From NCBI GenBank assembly GCA_016165875.1, contig JABBOT010000001.1:16196876-16260875 (forward strand): DNA of 64,000 nt, written 5' to 3'. The notes beneath the pieces were generated by a model. The model was not told where the DNA came from. It did no database searches and saw only the letters and a program-made list of their open reading frames with translations. This DNA is from Acanthopleura granulata (taxonomy: Eukaryota; Mollusca; Polyplacophora; Chitonida; Chitonidae). Made by a program: the position numbers and the translations under genes. This document shows positions 47,878 to 59,900 of this stretch, piece by piece; the first letter of the stretch is position 1, and every line of letters begins with the position of its first letter.

Positions 47878-48010
47878 ATTTATTTACTTTTTGATTTATT
47901 CGTTTCATTATCATACTCAAAAATATTTCCACTTCAATGAAACCGGAGTGCTCGGGATAAGCCACCGTCATTGGCAAGCTCTGACGAACTTTTCCACACG
48001 TGAGGTATAC
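47878..48010 (-). mobile_element. Diverged SINE in duplication segment B
   Basis: tttatttactttttgattta, then catactcaaaaatatttcca, a body with aaaccggagtgctcgggata, and cgaacttttccacacgtgag: the SINE order without a head. Confidence 0.45.
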
Positions 48011-48860
48011 AATTATGAACGCCATGCTGGTGGTGGATCACCTAAGACACGTGATCTTAAACGAACGATAGATTTTGTGGCGTCTTATCACCGAGACGCC
48101 ACGAACAGTGAGCATGAATTTGTGTACTCTCTCAGTATGACTCCGGAAAAGAAACGGAAACGGGGAAAGTAGCTCTCTGATCTTCATAACGATTTAGAAT
48201 TTAGTCGGTTTTCATTAATCAATGGAATTATTCTTCAATTATTGATTTATAAACAAGCACATAAAATTACCCATGCAAATTCTAACAAAAGCACTCCATG
48301 TGGTGCATTCACTACAATCCCTTATTGTGGGGAAAGCTAAATTTGGAATATTGGTTGGCATGAATACCACCTTTGACATATTCTTTGAAAAACAATGACA
48401 ACCATTTAAAATTTAATGGTCGCCTCAACAGTAAACCTCCGCTGCACACCATTCTGGTGTCGGACCACCTAAGACGCCTGGTCTTCAACGAATGATAGAC
48501 TGCGTAAACGGTCGTTCGAGCGTCATCAACCGCTTGTTTTCACCGAGACGCCACGAACAATGAGCATGCATTTGTGTACGATCTTAGTAGGGCTGAAAAG
48601 CAAAGGAAACAGGAAAAGCAACTCTGTTCTCTTCATAACAAATTACAATTCACTCGCTTTTGATGAATCTGTGGAATTATTTTTAAATTCTGGATTAAAA
48701 CGCACAAAATTACGTATTCGCATTCGTCCTTGTTCTGGCTTTAAACCTGATGCTGTGAAACAATTAATGCAAGTTCCGGGGAAAAAATATACACGTATTT
48801 CTGCTAGAAAACCTATTCGGAAATTACGTTTACCACAGCTTATTACCTTTATATCTCAAA

Positions 48861-49148
48861 TCACCTGAGGAAGCATTCTATGGAATCCCAGCACATCATG
48901 TGTCCGTCAACGCACGAGCACCCAGCCCTACAACCTGAAACCGGATCATAGTACGAGTCTTCCATGGATGGATCGCAACCTGGGGTGGCTGGAGGAACGG
49001 TTGTCGTGTAAGGATGGCCGGTCGTCGTGGCTGGAGGTGCGGCAGTGGTTGGGGTTGCGGCAGTGGTTGGAGGTGGAGAAGGTACCGACTGTACCATCGG
49101 TGTTCCCAACACAACCACAATGGTACTCATCAGCCATCGAGAAACCAT
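48861..49148 (-). CDS. Small secreted Thr/Pro-rich, six-cysteine protein, copy C (95 residues)
   Basis: ATG at 49148 (aligned with the start of copy A; the open frame continues upstream without another ATG), TGA at 48861. Signal peptide MVSRWLMSTIVVVLGTPMVQ, linker with PPPTTAATPTTAAPPATTTG and an extra TTTVPPATP block next to the domain, then the same C-x14-C-x3-C-x-C-x6-C-x5-C domain (DPVSGCRAGCSCVDGHMMCW). Differences from copy A lie mainly in the linker length and the loop between cysteines 4 and 5. A TATAAAA element precedes it. Function unknown. Confidence 0.74.
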   Translation of the reverse strand: MVSRWLMSTIVVVLGTPMVQSVPSPPPTTAATPTTAAPPATTTGHPYTTTVPPATPGCDPSMEDSYYDPVSGCRAGCSCVDGHMMCWDSIECFLR

Positions 49149-49233
49149 GTTCCTTCTGCGTTTATCTGAATCTGTAAATGTTTCATCCACGGAGGGGCAG
49201 AACAGTTGTGTGAGCTTTCTCCGATTCTGGTGG

Positions 49234-49243
49234 AGTTTTATAA
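49234..49243 (-). promoter_or_regulatory. TATA element of copy C secreted gene
   Basis: On the minus strand GATTATAAAACTCC lies about 90 nt before the ATG at 49148. The sequence from here to the ATG (ACCAGAATC.GAGAAAGCTC and CTGTTCTGCCCCTCCGTGGA) is conserved in copy A, as expected of a core promoter and 5' leader. Confidence 0.5.
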
Positions 49244-49801
49244 TCTATCCACATATCTCTTTGGATTGTACGGAGTAATGTTATGAAATTTGCCGCTTAA
49301 TGAAATCACGGTCGCCTTATCTACTTAATATGTTGAAATTTTTTAAATTAAATAATGCGATGTTTATTATATTGGTAAAGGACAACAGGTGGCTTGGTTG
49401 ATGCTGTTCCAAAGTCTAAATTTGGTAAAATATTAATATGATACATTATTGATGATGTAGAAATGAAGAATATTTTACCTATATAGTGACAGGAAATTCA
49501 ATAAGAACTAATAAATACCAGAGAGTGTTTTAGTGTTTGCTGGGTTTTAATATGCAGACCGGCTGCTAACATGGCGTTTTCATATATGATATTGAGGCTT
49601 CAAAAATTAGGTTAAAAACGCAGACAGTGGAAAAGCCAAGCTAAATCCTGGATTTGGAAACGCATATCTCTAATTGTGGTTCAAAGACTTTTGACTTTTG
49701 ACTTTTTCCCTTGTACTCATTCGGCTTGTTTCAATAAGCTACATTAACCTGTGCGCAATATCGCAGATCATGGTGGAAGAACATTTGTACTACTGTTCAC
49801 C

Positions 49802-50023
49802 TTAAGGACAAACGCTCCCAGTCGAACATCCTGACGCCTCATTGTCTTGGGACTTGAAGGGTTGCCCGTCTTGGGAGGTTGGCTTTTGGTCCTGGCTGTG
49901 AGTGGTGATCAGAAGGCAACCTATCCTAACCTCAACGAGCAGACATCCAAAAGCTAGCAAAACGGCTACCGTCATCTGTATAATTGGAGACGCGTAACAC
50001 ATGCCAGTCTTGGTCGTATACAT
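49802..50023 (-). CDS. Possible small secreted protein, 73 residues
   Basis: ATG at 50023. MYTTKTGMCYASPIIQ precedes a hydrophobic run (MTVAVLLAFGCLLVEVRIGC) and then a hydrophilic tail with two SQD..P-type repeats and late cysteines. Same strand as, and 0.6 kb upstream of, the six-cysteine gene at 48861-49148, but without its cysteine pattern. No homologue recognised; it may be a chance ORF. Confidence 0.25.
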   Translation of the reverse strand: MYTTKTGMCYASPIIQMTVAVLLAFGCLLVEVRIGCLLITTHSQDQKPTSQDGQPFKSQDNEASGCSTGSVCP

Positions 50024-51879
50024 ATTATGAAAAAAAAAGACAGTGGAGGGATGACCATATTAAATGAGCGGGCACCAGGCCACAGACAACGAATACACAT
50101 GGAAAGCAATGGCGGTACAAACTTCCACTGACCACATAGTAATCTGGCCCCGCCCACAGGGACAGTACACTCGATTGTTTAGTGATCGCCTCAGGTGAAG
50201 AAGAGCCCTGAGGACGGTACCCCGCAAGATCTTGTGCAAGATTCTCATCAGGTGTTAAGTGCTCACCACCTACTCTGAAGGCAGAAACATATGTGTGTGC
50301 AGGCCTAGAGAAAAACTATGACTTTGGAAAAAAGTAAACGAACAGTTAACAAAATAATCAGCCAACAGCACATTAAGCTGTGTGGCCTTGTGGTTAAAAT
50401 ATGCTATGCTTAGACGCACACGTGACAGGATTTGACCAATCGCAATCATGTCTACCGACAACCTGCTTGTAAAAGTTGTACCAGCAGTTTAAGCAGCGTA
50501 AAAATCTAATAGAAATGTGTAGGGTATCTAGATCGTTCAACTCGATTGGTAAAACAATTACGTTAGGGCAACAAGAGCGTATGATGGCTAAATCATAATG
50601 CAGATGTTTTCAGAGAGTTCTCCCTCAAACTCCGTAAATGTTTAAGTCACCTCACGAAGAGACACTCAAAACTGAACGAATCCAAGGATGTGCCCCCGAT
50701 CGAGCGTAAAGGGCTGTGTACACTGAGTGTTCTGCTGCGACCAGACCCGACCTGACGGAGAAATCGCATTGAGTTGGAGACAAATTCTCCAGTGTATACT
50801 TCTCTAATCGTGCCCGGTCGGCTTCAGTCGTATTTAGTCCTGAGTGATCTGATGTGCTAGATATTTTGTAAAACATTCGGGATCAGTCGAGCGTTGTGAT
50901 GTTCTATCCACTAGTGCATCCACTCCTACGACGATCGTCGGTGATGGCATTCAACCCTCAGCCAATCAGAGCTAGGCGCATGGTCACGCGACCACTTTTT
51001 GGTCTCCAAATGGACGACACAGGCGGAAGATAAGCTCATAGAACTAACTATACCTTGCACATTTTAACGGAGTTTATGTTGCAAATAATTTCCACAGTTT
51101 TTTGAAAAATCTGTATTAAAACTCTCTCTTTTGCCAGTTTCGAACATATAATTTTATTTGTACTCTACAAACAAAAGTGTATTTCACTCATACGAGGCCC
51201 ACTATTAAGAAGCAGCTGGTAATGCTTACCCTACCTGAAGTTCTCTGCGTCTTTGAAAGATTGTGAAAAAGCCCTTGCTGTTCACCCCACAGTAGCCACG
51301 GCTTTACTTAGCAATTCCTGACTGGCTGTCTCTGGCGGCTTCTTCGGCGAAGAATAATACAGATTGCTACAATAGCTTCAAAATATCGGATATCACCGTT
51401 ATCCGCCGAATCCATTTATGGCGTAGAAAAGTGTACAGTCATAGAATATTTGTTTACTGTTAAACGGAAGTGGTGGAAAAAAATTAGAACATGCACAACA
51501 CCATCGCGAAATTATAGTGGGACCGACGTAGTAAAGGACAATTTGCGCGTCACTCGCTAGTGTATACATGCCCGCTACCCATTGTATACTTCCCAGCGAC
51601 TGTACACGACTCAGACCTGTGGGCTTCAAGCTTGGCATATCAATGAAACCTAATATGGGCCATTATGTGATACCCACAGTGCCATCTGTGAATAAATGTC
51701 TGAATAACTCTGTTCGATATGTCCGTTACTACTACATCTACAGACATAATACTTGGTATATTTATGACACTTCGTACGGGATATCACCGATACTGGTAGT
51801 TTCTTGGAACACCTTTAGGGGGCATTTCTTTGAATAACTGCTACCTATTATCGCCGGTAATACCACGCCTACAGACTCC
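50024..51879. other. Non-coding stretch
   Basis: A 74-codon minus-strand ORF at 50652-50876 has an ATG but no recognisable product. A weak SINE-like 'gtgtatttcactcatacgagg' occurs near 51177. Confidence 0.4.
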
Positions 51880-52270
51880 ACACTTCGTATGTTGATGACA
51901 CTTCATGCACGCCATCACGTGGCGTTAATAGTTATTTACTAGACACTTAATGAAACAGTTATTCGCATAGCAGCCTCATGGAGCTGTAACAAGGCACAAT
52001 GGATATCACGTGACAGCTTTTGCGAGGTGTCATTATTACACCAAGCAGTAAGTTTGTGGGCATAGGGTTAACGAAGAAATTGACTAGACAGTTATGCAGT
52101 CGGTTACTCACAGAGGCAATCTCGTTCTGCAATACGGAACTGTCTGTATCAGGTGATAGCCCGTATGAAATGTTATTATTACACCAAACATTATGTTTGT
52201 GGGCTCAGTATTAATAGGCAGTTATTCATATAGGCGCACCTCGTGTTTTAATTACGAACTGTACGTATCG
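51880..52270. repeat. Tandem repeat, ~144-bp unit
   Basis: tcattattacaccaagcagt at 52027 and its variant at 52171 head two units; a weaker unit precedes them. Confidence 0.55.
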
Positions 52271-52914
52271 CGTTGTAAGATTTTTAATTCCCGGCAGGAC
52301 TTGCAGCCGAATGGATTGTTGTTGTTGGGGATCCGAGTTGGTACTTACATAACCATATCGCCGGTTCGTCTCCGAACATACGGAGAATGACGACTGGATG
52401 TTCATCATCGTACGTTCACAATACTTGTGTTTTTATTCTTCCATAGGATGGGGGGAGGGAGGCTGGGGGCGTCCCCGGAGACAAGGTGGAAAATGTCTGA
52501 TTAATCCTTACCAATCCACAGAATATATACCTACAAGGTGGCCATCTTTTTTGTTCCGACGTTAACTTGCCTTACACACCTACATGCGCTTAAAATAAGC
52601 ATACCTTTACAGAATCTGTCACACGCTGAAAACAATATCGCTCTCCAAATCCATAAATCCATGTAAGAGGGCTTTGGACAATAATTGCATACAGCAGATA
52701 TCTTACATATGGACACAACTTTATAGTGCTCTGACTATTTGATTTATGCCGAACACTGTCCACCAGGTCCGAATTTGGACTCACATTACCCTTACGCACT
52801 ACCTCCATTACATAACTAACGCTTGGTACAGTTACTTTATACTGAAAACATTGCCACTTTACTACAGCCTACACATGCCAAAATGTAGCCAATACACTTA
52901 GGTGTGTAATGTGT

Positions 52915-52995
52915 GAAAGCTTTACTTTGTGTATCCTACGGGGATTTGAACTCGGGATTTCTGCAGCCAAAATCCATCGCTTTATCAAGTGAGCT
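52915..52995 (-). mobile_element. tRNA-derived element, head 1
   Basis: On the minus strand TTTAGCTCACTTGATAAAGC (A box) and GAGTTCAAATCCC (B box) lie at normal tRNA distance, but the acceptor and anticodon stems do not pair well. Same orientation as the copy at 53155. Confidence 0.5.
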
Positions 52996-53154
52996 AAATG
53001 GAAATTACCACTCACTGCTGCTAGTATAAGCACTGTGCTGCTCACGTTAGACTCCTTCCCACTTAAATCCTTTCCCTCTCCCAAGACACACCCACGTTCA
53101 CAGGTCCAGAACCCCAAGCTTCCTTGAACCTGTTTGGCCACGGTACCAGCGCGA

Positions 53155-53240
53155 AGGATTTATCCTGTTGCTTACACCAGGATTTGAACTCCGTATCTCT
53201 GTGGCTAAAGTCCAGCGCTCTACCAACCGAGCTAAAGCAT
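53155..53240 (-). mobile_element. tRNA-derived element, head 2
   Basis: Minus strand: TTTAGCTCGGTTGGTAGAGCG (A box, one of the better ones), GGAGTTCAAATCC (B box). Anticodon and acceptor stems are mismatched, so it is a SINE head rather than a working tRNA gene. 240 bp from head 1 in the same direction. Confidence 0.55.
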
Positions 53241-53834
53241 ACAAAGGTGGGACTTTCAGCAAGGGGACACCTCAAAACAAAAAATTCATCACTTTCATGG
53301 TTTCTGATTAAATGGCTGTGACAAGACTATTACATTTTTATCGAATTAACGGTTGGTCCCCGATGAATAGCTAACCGCAACCTGATAAATAAACCGCTAC
53401 TTTCATAAATATGAAGTCAGCCCAAGCAAAGTCAATTAGTCAAACATACCTTTATAATTCTGGTAGATACAATATAGTCGTGGAGTGCATCGTTCAGTAG
53501 GACGGAAAACGCCACAAAATCAATCCCCTCCCCCCTTCGAATAGCTACCCGCTAGGTTTCCTGGGTGTTTATATGTGGAAGAACAGAGGTGGGCAACTTT
53601 TGGCAACAGCTGACTTCTCTAAAATGGCTCCCTATAGACCGTGCAATTGCATAGAGCATATGCCTGGCAACATCTGCTTTGATAATGGAGCCCAGTATCG
53701 CACAGCTGACAGGGCGGACAATAAGAATTCACCTTGTCTTGGGCTATACTGTCTCGCCAGGCTACCTGACGTGACACTCATGGGAATTTTGTAACAGTAC
53801 TTTCCTGGCTTTGCACATATTCACATCTGCAAAA

Positions 53835-53942
53835 ATGAGGAGTCCAGTGATTTACCTTGCTGTTATTGCCATAGCAGCATGTTTGGTCACCCTGTATGTT
53901 AAACAAATGGATGCAAATAGCCAGTTAGCGACAGCACTTCAG
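53835..53942 (+). CDS. METTL24-like exon 1: signal anchor
   Basis: 36 codons from ATG, ending in a strong CAG/gtaagt donor, phase 0. MRSP is followed by a hydrophobic run of about 19 residues and then KQMDANSQLATALQ: a type II anchor or signal peptide. aaaaATG context. Confidence 0.65.
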
Positions 53943-56900
53943 GTAAGTCATGACTGATGAAAGGCTGTAGACTTGGATCTTTCGAGCATATGACCGAAGT
54001 CTTAGTAAAATTTCTTTGAAAAATAGCTCTAACTGACAAGGTAAATTGACAAGAGGTTGGGATTCACCGGTTGCATGTGGCCATTTGCTGACATCACACT
54101 GTGGTCGCTACTCTAGTTTTGCTATCTCTGCTCAGTATTCTACATTGCCCACTTTAAGTTTGAAATTTAATATTCCCAATTTTAAGTTTGAAATTATAAC
54201 TGGGCTTCATGCCTCGAATATAAATTGTCTTCCATTTATCATCAGAAACTGACTGTCTGATTCTATCGCATGTCATCAGTTTTATTTTCAGCTTACACAC
54301 TATGTCTTAGTATTCTTAGAAAATGATATGTTAAGTTGTTTTCAGTATGGGTCTTGGAATGCAACGCCCCTTAGTGGTCTAAAGGTATACGACTGTCGGA
54401 CTTGACACTTGGATTGTAATACGTTCTGTTAACATCCGCGTAGCCATCCGCTTCCGTAGTTCAGTTCTATTTCACCCACATGAAAGCAAATACTGACAAA
54501 TATTTCTATATAAAATGTGCTAATAAAATACATTACGGAAGGGTTTCCGGTTTGTTACATGATTGTTATTGGTGAGAACACAAAAAGAAAAGAAAGAATT
54601 AAAGTCTAAGGCTTGGCAATTTGTCTCGGGCAAATCTATTATCCAAGTGTATTGATTATAGTATTTTCAAATTGTCCAATATACTGTTGAGCAAGATATA
54701 TAGAAATAAGCCTAGCTTTTCGTGTGGATCCAATATTTTTTTTTCTGCAACTCATCATGTCATGTTTAACACTGAAACAAGTGAATAATAGGATCTCTCT
54801 CATAATCTCATGCACTTAATCGCTTCTTAGACCTGCATGTTACCTCGTCATAAAACAGCACAACGGAGTTAAAAAGAAACCAACCAGGACTCTTATGGTG
54901 AATGTACAATTGTAATGACCATAGAAAATACAAGTATTTCATTTGTTTAGATTTGTTAAAATATGATTGTGTAAACCACCAATCATATTTTTATTATGTT
55001 GAGGGCTCCCCGAGATGTAAATAAAACATGAGAGCATTAATTGTGAAAAGCAGACATCATAGATTTAATAGTTAGATCGATAATCAAAGATAACATAATC
55101 TCAGAAATGAAAAACAATGCATCAGTCTAATTTTCCTATTTTCGAATCAGAGATTATTATCTGTGAATGGAACAACTTGGTTTTCCGCTACTAAAATATA
55201 ATCAAGATTTATGTAATTGAAATGTAACCTTTGAAACATTTGAAACCAACCACTTTTAACCGAGAGAAAATGTTTTCCTGACAGTGGATAAATTTCACTT
55301 TCTACTAAGATGTTAAAAAGAGATGGAAGGTGCAACTCTCGTAGATAGAAGGCTTCTCTGCTAATCACTCCACTATAACGTATCTGTGTGATCAAATTAC
55401 CTGGAAAAATGAAGCCATCGAGGAAACAAACGACCACCTTGTGTAAAAAAAATCGGGCCGCTGTGCTCTCTGTTTTAGCCAATACAGGGCGAGATAATTC
55501 TACCACCCGAGAAGGAATCTGTGTCCGCTGTGACGTCACTCCTTCCTCGTTAGCCACTTTGCCATATGGAAATAGCGGTAAATCTTTCGTAAAGTAGTAA
55601 ATCTAGAGGTTTTCTTTCTGATTACGATCAAATTCTGATGTATTTTAAAGCCATTTTCAATGAGAAACTGGTAGTGGTACACGTCAGGGGTTACCCCCTA
55701 AGGCCTCAACCAGGAGGCCACAATGTGTGGCCTTTGATTGCTATCAAAAGGGGGACTGTACTTCGCACAAAAAGGAAATTTCTCTAATTCTGAGGAACTT
55801 GAGGTACGGATGGCTCGACACGTTGTTTTCGGTTTCTCTAAAATGGCGTATCCCAGGATCCATTCAAGATTGAAAGGTGATTTATAAAGTTACCACGAAC
55901 GTCATAAAAATGCCTACACCTGTTTAGATCCCTATGAACAACACTTCTCGACTAACTTTGGTCATAGTTTTTGTTGTTCTTTCTTTTAAAATATAATTAG
56001 ACAGGTAGATCAAATTTACTCACAATGTATACATTTCAGGCTGTGCGCCAGAAGCAAACTGATTTGAAATTCATCTCTGTAAAGGATGCTAAGGTCAGTA
56101 TCAGTATTTTTCAGAGCATCTGGATGAATATTTTCAGCTTTATCAGCACCTGAATTTTCCAGCAGCCATGCTCTGGTTTAGTTTCACTGGACTTGTATTT
56201 TAGTATATTGTACTGTTTGATAAGTACCTGGAGTTTCATGTAGTCAGTCCCTGATGTTTAGCTTCTGTGAATCTGGACGTATATTGCCCTGTTTGATAAG
56301 TACCTGCAGTTTCACGTCCTCGGTCGCTGATAATTGTCTTTACTAACTAGGGACGTACGCTATTCAATTTCATGAACACCTGAAGTTTCCTGGAGTCAAG
56401 CCGTTTTGCTTCATAAGAACCTGCAGCTTCCGGTAGTCAGTTACCAGCGTTACCAAATCTGAACTTATATCGTTCAGTATCATATGCACGTGGGATTTCA
56501 TGAAGTCAGTCTCTGAATAGGGTTTAGTTTTACAGGTTGCCAGCAATACCAGTCATAGCCCCCCTCAAACGAGGCGTAGCCATGATGGCTGACGCATGGG
56601 GCACACAGCAACACGCATGGTGTTCTGCAATTGTTTCTAATGTGAATGCACTTTTCGTGTGCCTTTATAAGGTGTTCATATCTGTTCAGCAGGGAGAGGA
56701 ACAAACAGTATTGTGCACGTGTACATTTTAACTATTGGAATAGTTTAATAATACAGAATAACCTCTATTGGCATTGTGCGGTAATGTGGAAATGGTGGGA
56801 TAGCATACTCAGATGTCTGTAGGTGCAGTCACACTGAGTATGTAGAATGTTTTTCAACAACAAAGACGCGTATGGAATCACACACTTACATGCAATAACT

Positions 56901-59900
56901 AAAACACACATTTACACGTGTTTTATTTCGTCCTGTCTGCATTACTTGAAACACAAGTCTGAGATACAGGCCTCTATACATCAAGTAGTGTGCAGAGGGA
57001 CAGGCTGAAATATAAGATCATAAACGTATGGCCAGGACTATGGATATTCCCAAGCCTGTGTATTCAGGGAATCTGTGACAAGAAATATTGTAAATTAAAT
57101 TTAATCGACAATGGAATTGTACTTTTTTACAATTTTTTACAATTTACCCAATAACGGTAGGTCTAGATCCAAAGGCTTACACGATAAAACATTGTTCATA
57201 AATTCACATCGGCCTATTATATGGGCTTCATGAATATTGAATTACGCCATAAGCGTATCAGTTTGGGGAAATTAAGAGCTTCGTGACCCCTCCACATGCC
57301 AGACGTCAAAAATCTGACATAAGCGGACAATTAAACCACTTCGTTTTTCTAGTCTGCACGCTCACATTATGGACTGAGAACTGTCCAATCCTTCCGTAAT
57401 CTTTTTCTGTAAATATCAAAGTTTGTTTTACTATATCTGTTCATTTTTCATACGAGCGGGCAAGTCCTGAAATACGATAAAAAAACCACCACATATAGTT
57501 CTTTGTTTGAGCCCAGTGTCTTGGCGAGCCTCTCTGACCCTAACTGTCAGTGATAGCCTGTTGTGGACGTTCTGCGTTGACAGGCTGATAAGCGGTCACG
57601 TGACCTTTATTGCACTCAGCCTTCTAACTTGGCACGGATATTGTTTAGTTTCACAAGTACCTGCATAGAGTTTTATGTACTGAGTACCTAAATAGTGTTT
57701 AGTTTTACTGACTTTATATTTCTTTTTTTATTTGATTGGTGTTTTACGCCATACTCAAGAATATATTTCATGTTTCACTTCGACGGCGGCCAGCAGTATG
57801 GTAGGAGGAAAGCAGGGGAAACCCACGATCATCCACATGTTGCTGGCAGACCTTACCACGTACTACTGGAGAGGAAGCCAGCATGAACTGGACTTGAACT
57901 CACAGCGACCGCATGAAGTCAGTACATGTTTAGCTTCATTGTACCTAGAAGAATATTGTTATGTTTTATAAGTATTTCGATGGTAAGATTTCATTTAGTC
58001 GATTCTCGGTCTTTATTGTACATTGTTCTGTTTCATAAGAACCTATCGCGTCATGTGGTCAGTCCCCAGCTTTAGCAAATCTGAACGTAGATTGTTCAAT
58101 TTTGAAAGTAAGTGGGATTTTATGTAACCAGTCAATGAATGGTGTTTGCATTTACTAAATTTACACGGATATTGTTCAGTTTCACAAGTACCTGCGCGGT
58201 TTTATGTGCGCAGTCCCTAAATAATGTTTAGTTTTAAGGAATTTACACGGATATTGCTTAATTTCACAAGTACCTGCATGGCGTTTCTTGAATGCAGTCC
58301 CCAAATTCAGTTTGCTCAGTGTTCAGTGTTTAGCTTCACCGGACCGTAACGGATAATAAGTTTTCCGACACTTTGTTTCATAAAAGCCGGGGTTTCACGA
58401 ATTTATTCACTGTGAATACATTTCAGGTTGAAATCTGGGAACAAAATAATTTAAAAGAGAAACCTGGAAAGGTTAATTTTAGTATTTTTAACTGAACGTA
58501 GATGCATATTCATACGCTTGGACAGTACCAGTGGTTTCATGTACTCGCCACCTGAACATCACTAAACCTGAACGTACATTCTTCGGTTTCATTAGTGCGT
58601 GGGGTTTCGTTTATTTGGTGCTCACAAGTGAAAAGATATTGTTAGGTTTCATAAACACGTGGGAATTCAGGACATGTAGTCTGTCGTTGGTGTTTTGGTT
58701 CACTGAATATTAACGGATTATATATAAACCTATATTTTGTTTAAAAAGAAATATGCGTTTTCTCGCAGTGTTCCAGCGCCACAACTCTCGACTTTTAGAA
58801 TTGTTCTGTTTCATAGTAAAGTATCTCTGGCTTAAGAAAGTGTTCATCGATTTGAACCTCCCAGCGATGCTCGTTAAAAAGCCTCACCCGTGTACTGCCC
58901 AAGAATGCACACAGGTAAAGAAATAAACCGACGTAGCAGAGAGGTCTGTTGTTTTACGCGTAACACTATGCTTTCAACTGGATAAGATAGCTCCTTTCAT
59001 AATTTGTAAAACCAAGGACCAAAGATCCACATATCCACAAAACCAAAATCCACATTGTATGTGTATCTGTGGTGCACAAATTGTGTCTCACTCATACACA
59101 GGCCATTGTGGTTGAATCACACAAATCACACAAATTGTGTGACACTGGTACTCAAAAATTATAAGCCACTATATTGTGCACCAGTAGTTTTTTGCAGAGT
59201 TGGCTTTTGATGTAAGTTTATTTCAAACGACTGTTCCGCTATGCTGAAGCGTTTTCATTGTACGGTTAGTGATCTTTTATGATCTTTAATAAATAAGTGA
59301 ATATACTCACAGTATTTGTATTTCAGGTTGAGAGCAGGGAACAAACTGATTTAAAACAAAAACCTGGAAAGGAAACTAAGGTCAGTGTCAATATTTTTCA
59401 CTCAATCTGTATGGATATTTAACAGCTTGGCCAGTACCATGCTTGTCATGTACGTGTGGTCCATGCCATGGTGTTTAGCTAAACTGAATCAGAACGTATC
59501 TTTAGATGATTGTTGCTTTCAATTACGCCTGATATTGAGTTTCGATGATCCCCAGCTGATATTATTGTATGTACTCACCCCCTCATCTTAGATTTTTCTG
59601 GTCTTAGCTGTACGTGAGGGAACTTCCTCCTCGTAGGTGATAAATGACTTTCTTCATGATGCACAAACAGGAACGTTCGACATTTGCCACAGAATAGGGG
59701 AGCTTCGAGTTTTTTGTCGTTGAAGGTAAAAAGAGTTCAACTGTGGCATATGACTTGTCAAAAATGGGAGGCACTTTTGTTGATTTTGATTTACTAATCA
59801 CCTGTCTCTCCCTGTTAGGGAGGTACAAACGACCTCTCCTTCAATCGGGAGCTTCTGAAATTGAAAAACTTCCAGCTCCTCAAGAACCGTTGTCGACCGC

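Larger units (their letters stand above)
44430..49275. repeat. Tandem segmental duplication (segments A, B, C)
   Basis: Segment A (about 44430-45790), a partial segment B (about 47450-48290) and segment C (about 48400-49275) share sequence. A and C align at an offset of about 3.48 kb from 45081/48564 to the ATGs at 45668/49148, including the six-cysteine gene, its leader and ~300 nt downstream. B shares the 'gagcatg.atttgtgtac' block (48110) and the block near 47495 (compare 44495) but not the gene. Confidence 0.6.
52271..53834. other. Upstream flank of the METTL24-like gene
   Basis: Holds the two tRNA-derived heads; no upstream exon or promoter recognised. Confidence 0.4.

Noticed and set aside
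53155..53240. Functional tRNA gene on the minus strand
   Set aside because: A and B boxes are present, but the anticodon and acceptor stems have several mismatches; a SINE head fits better.
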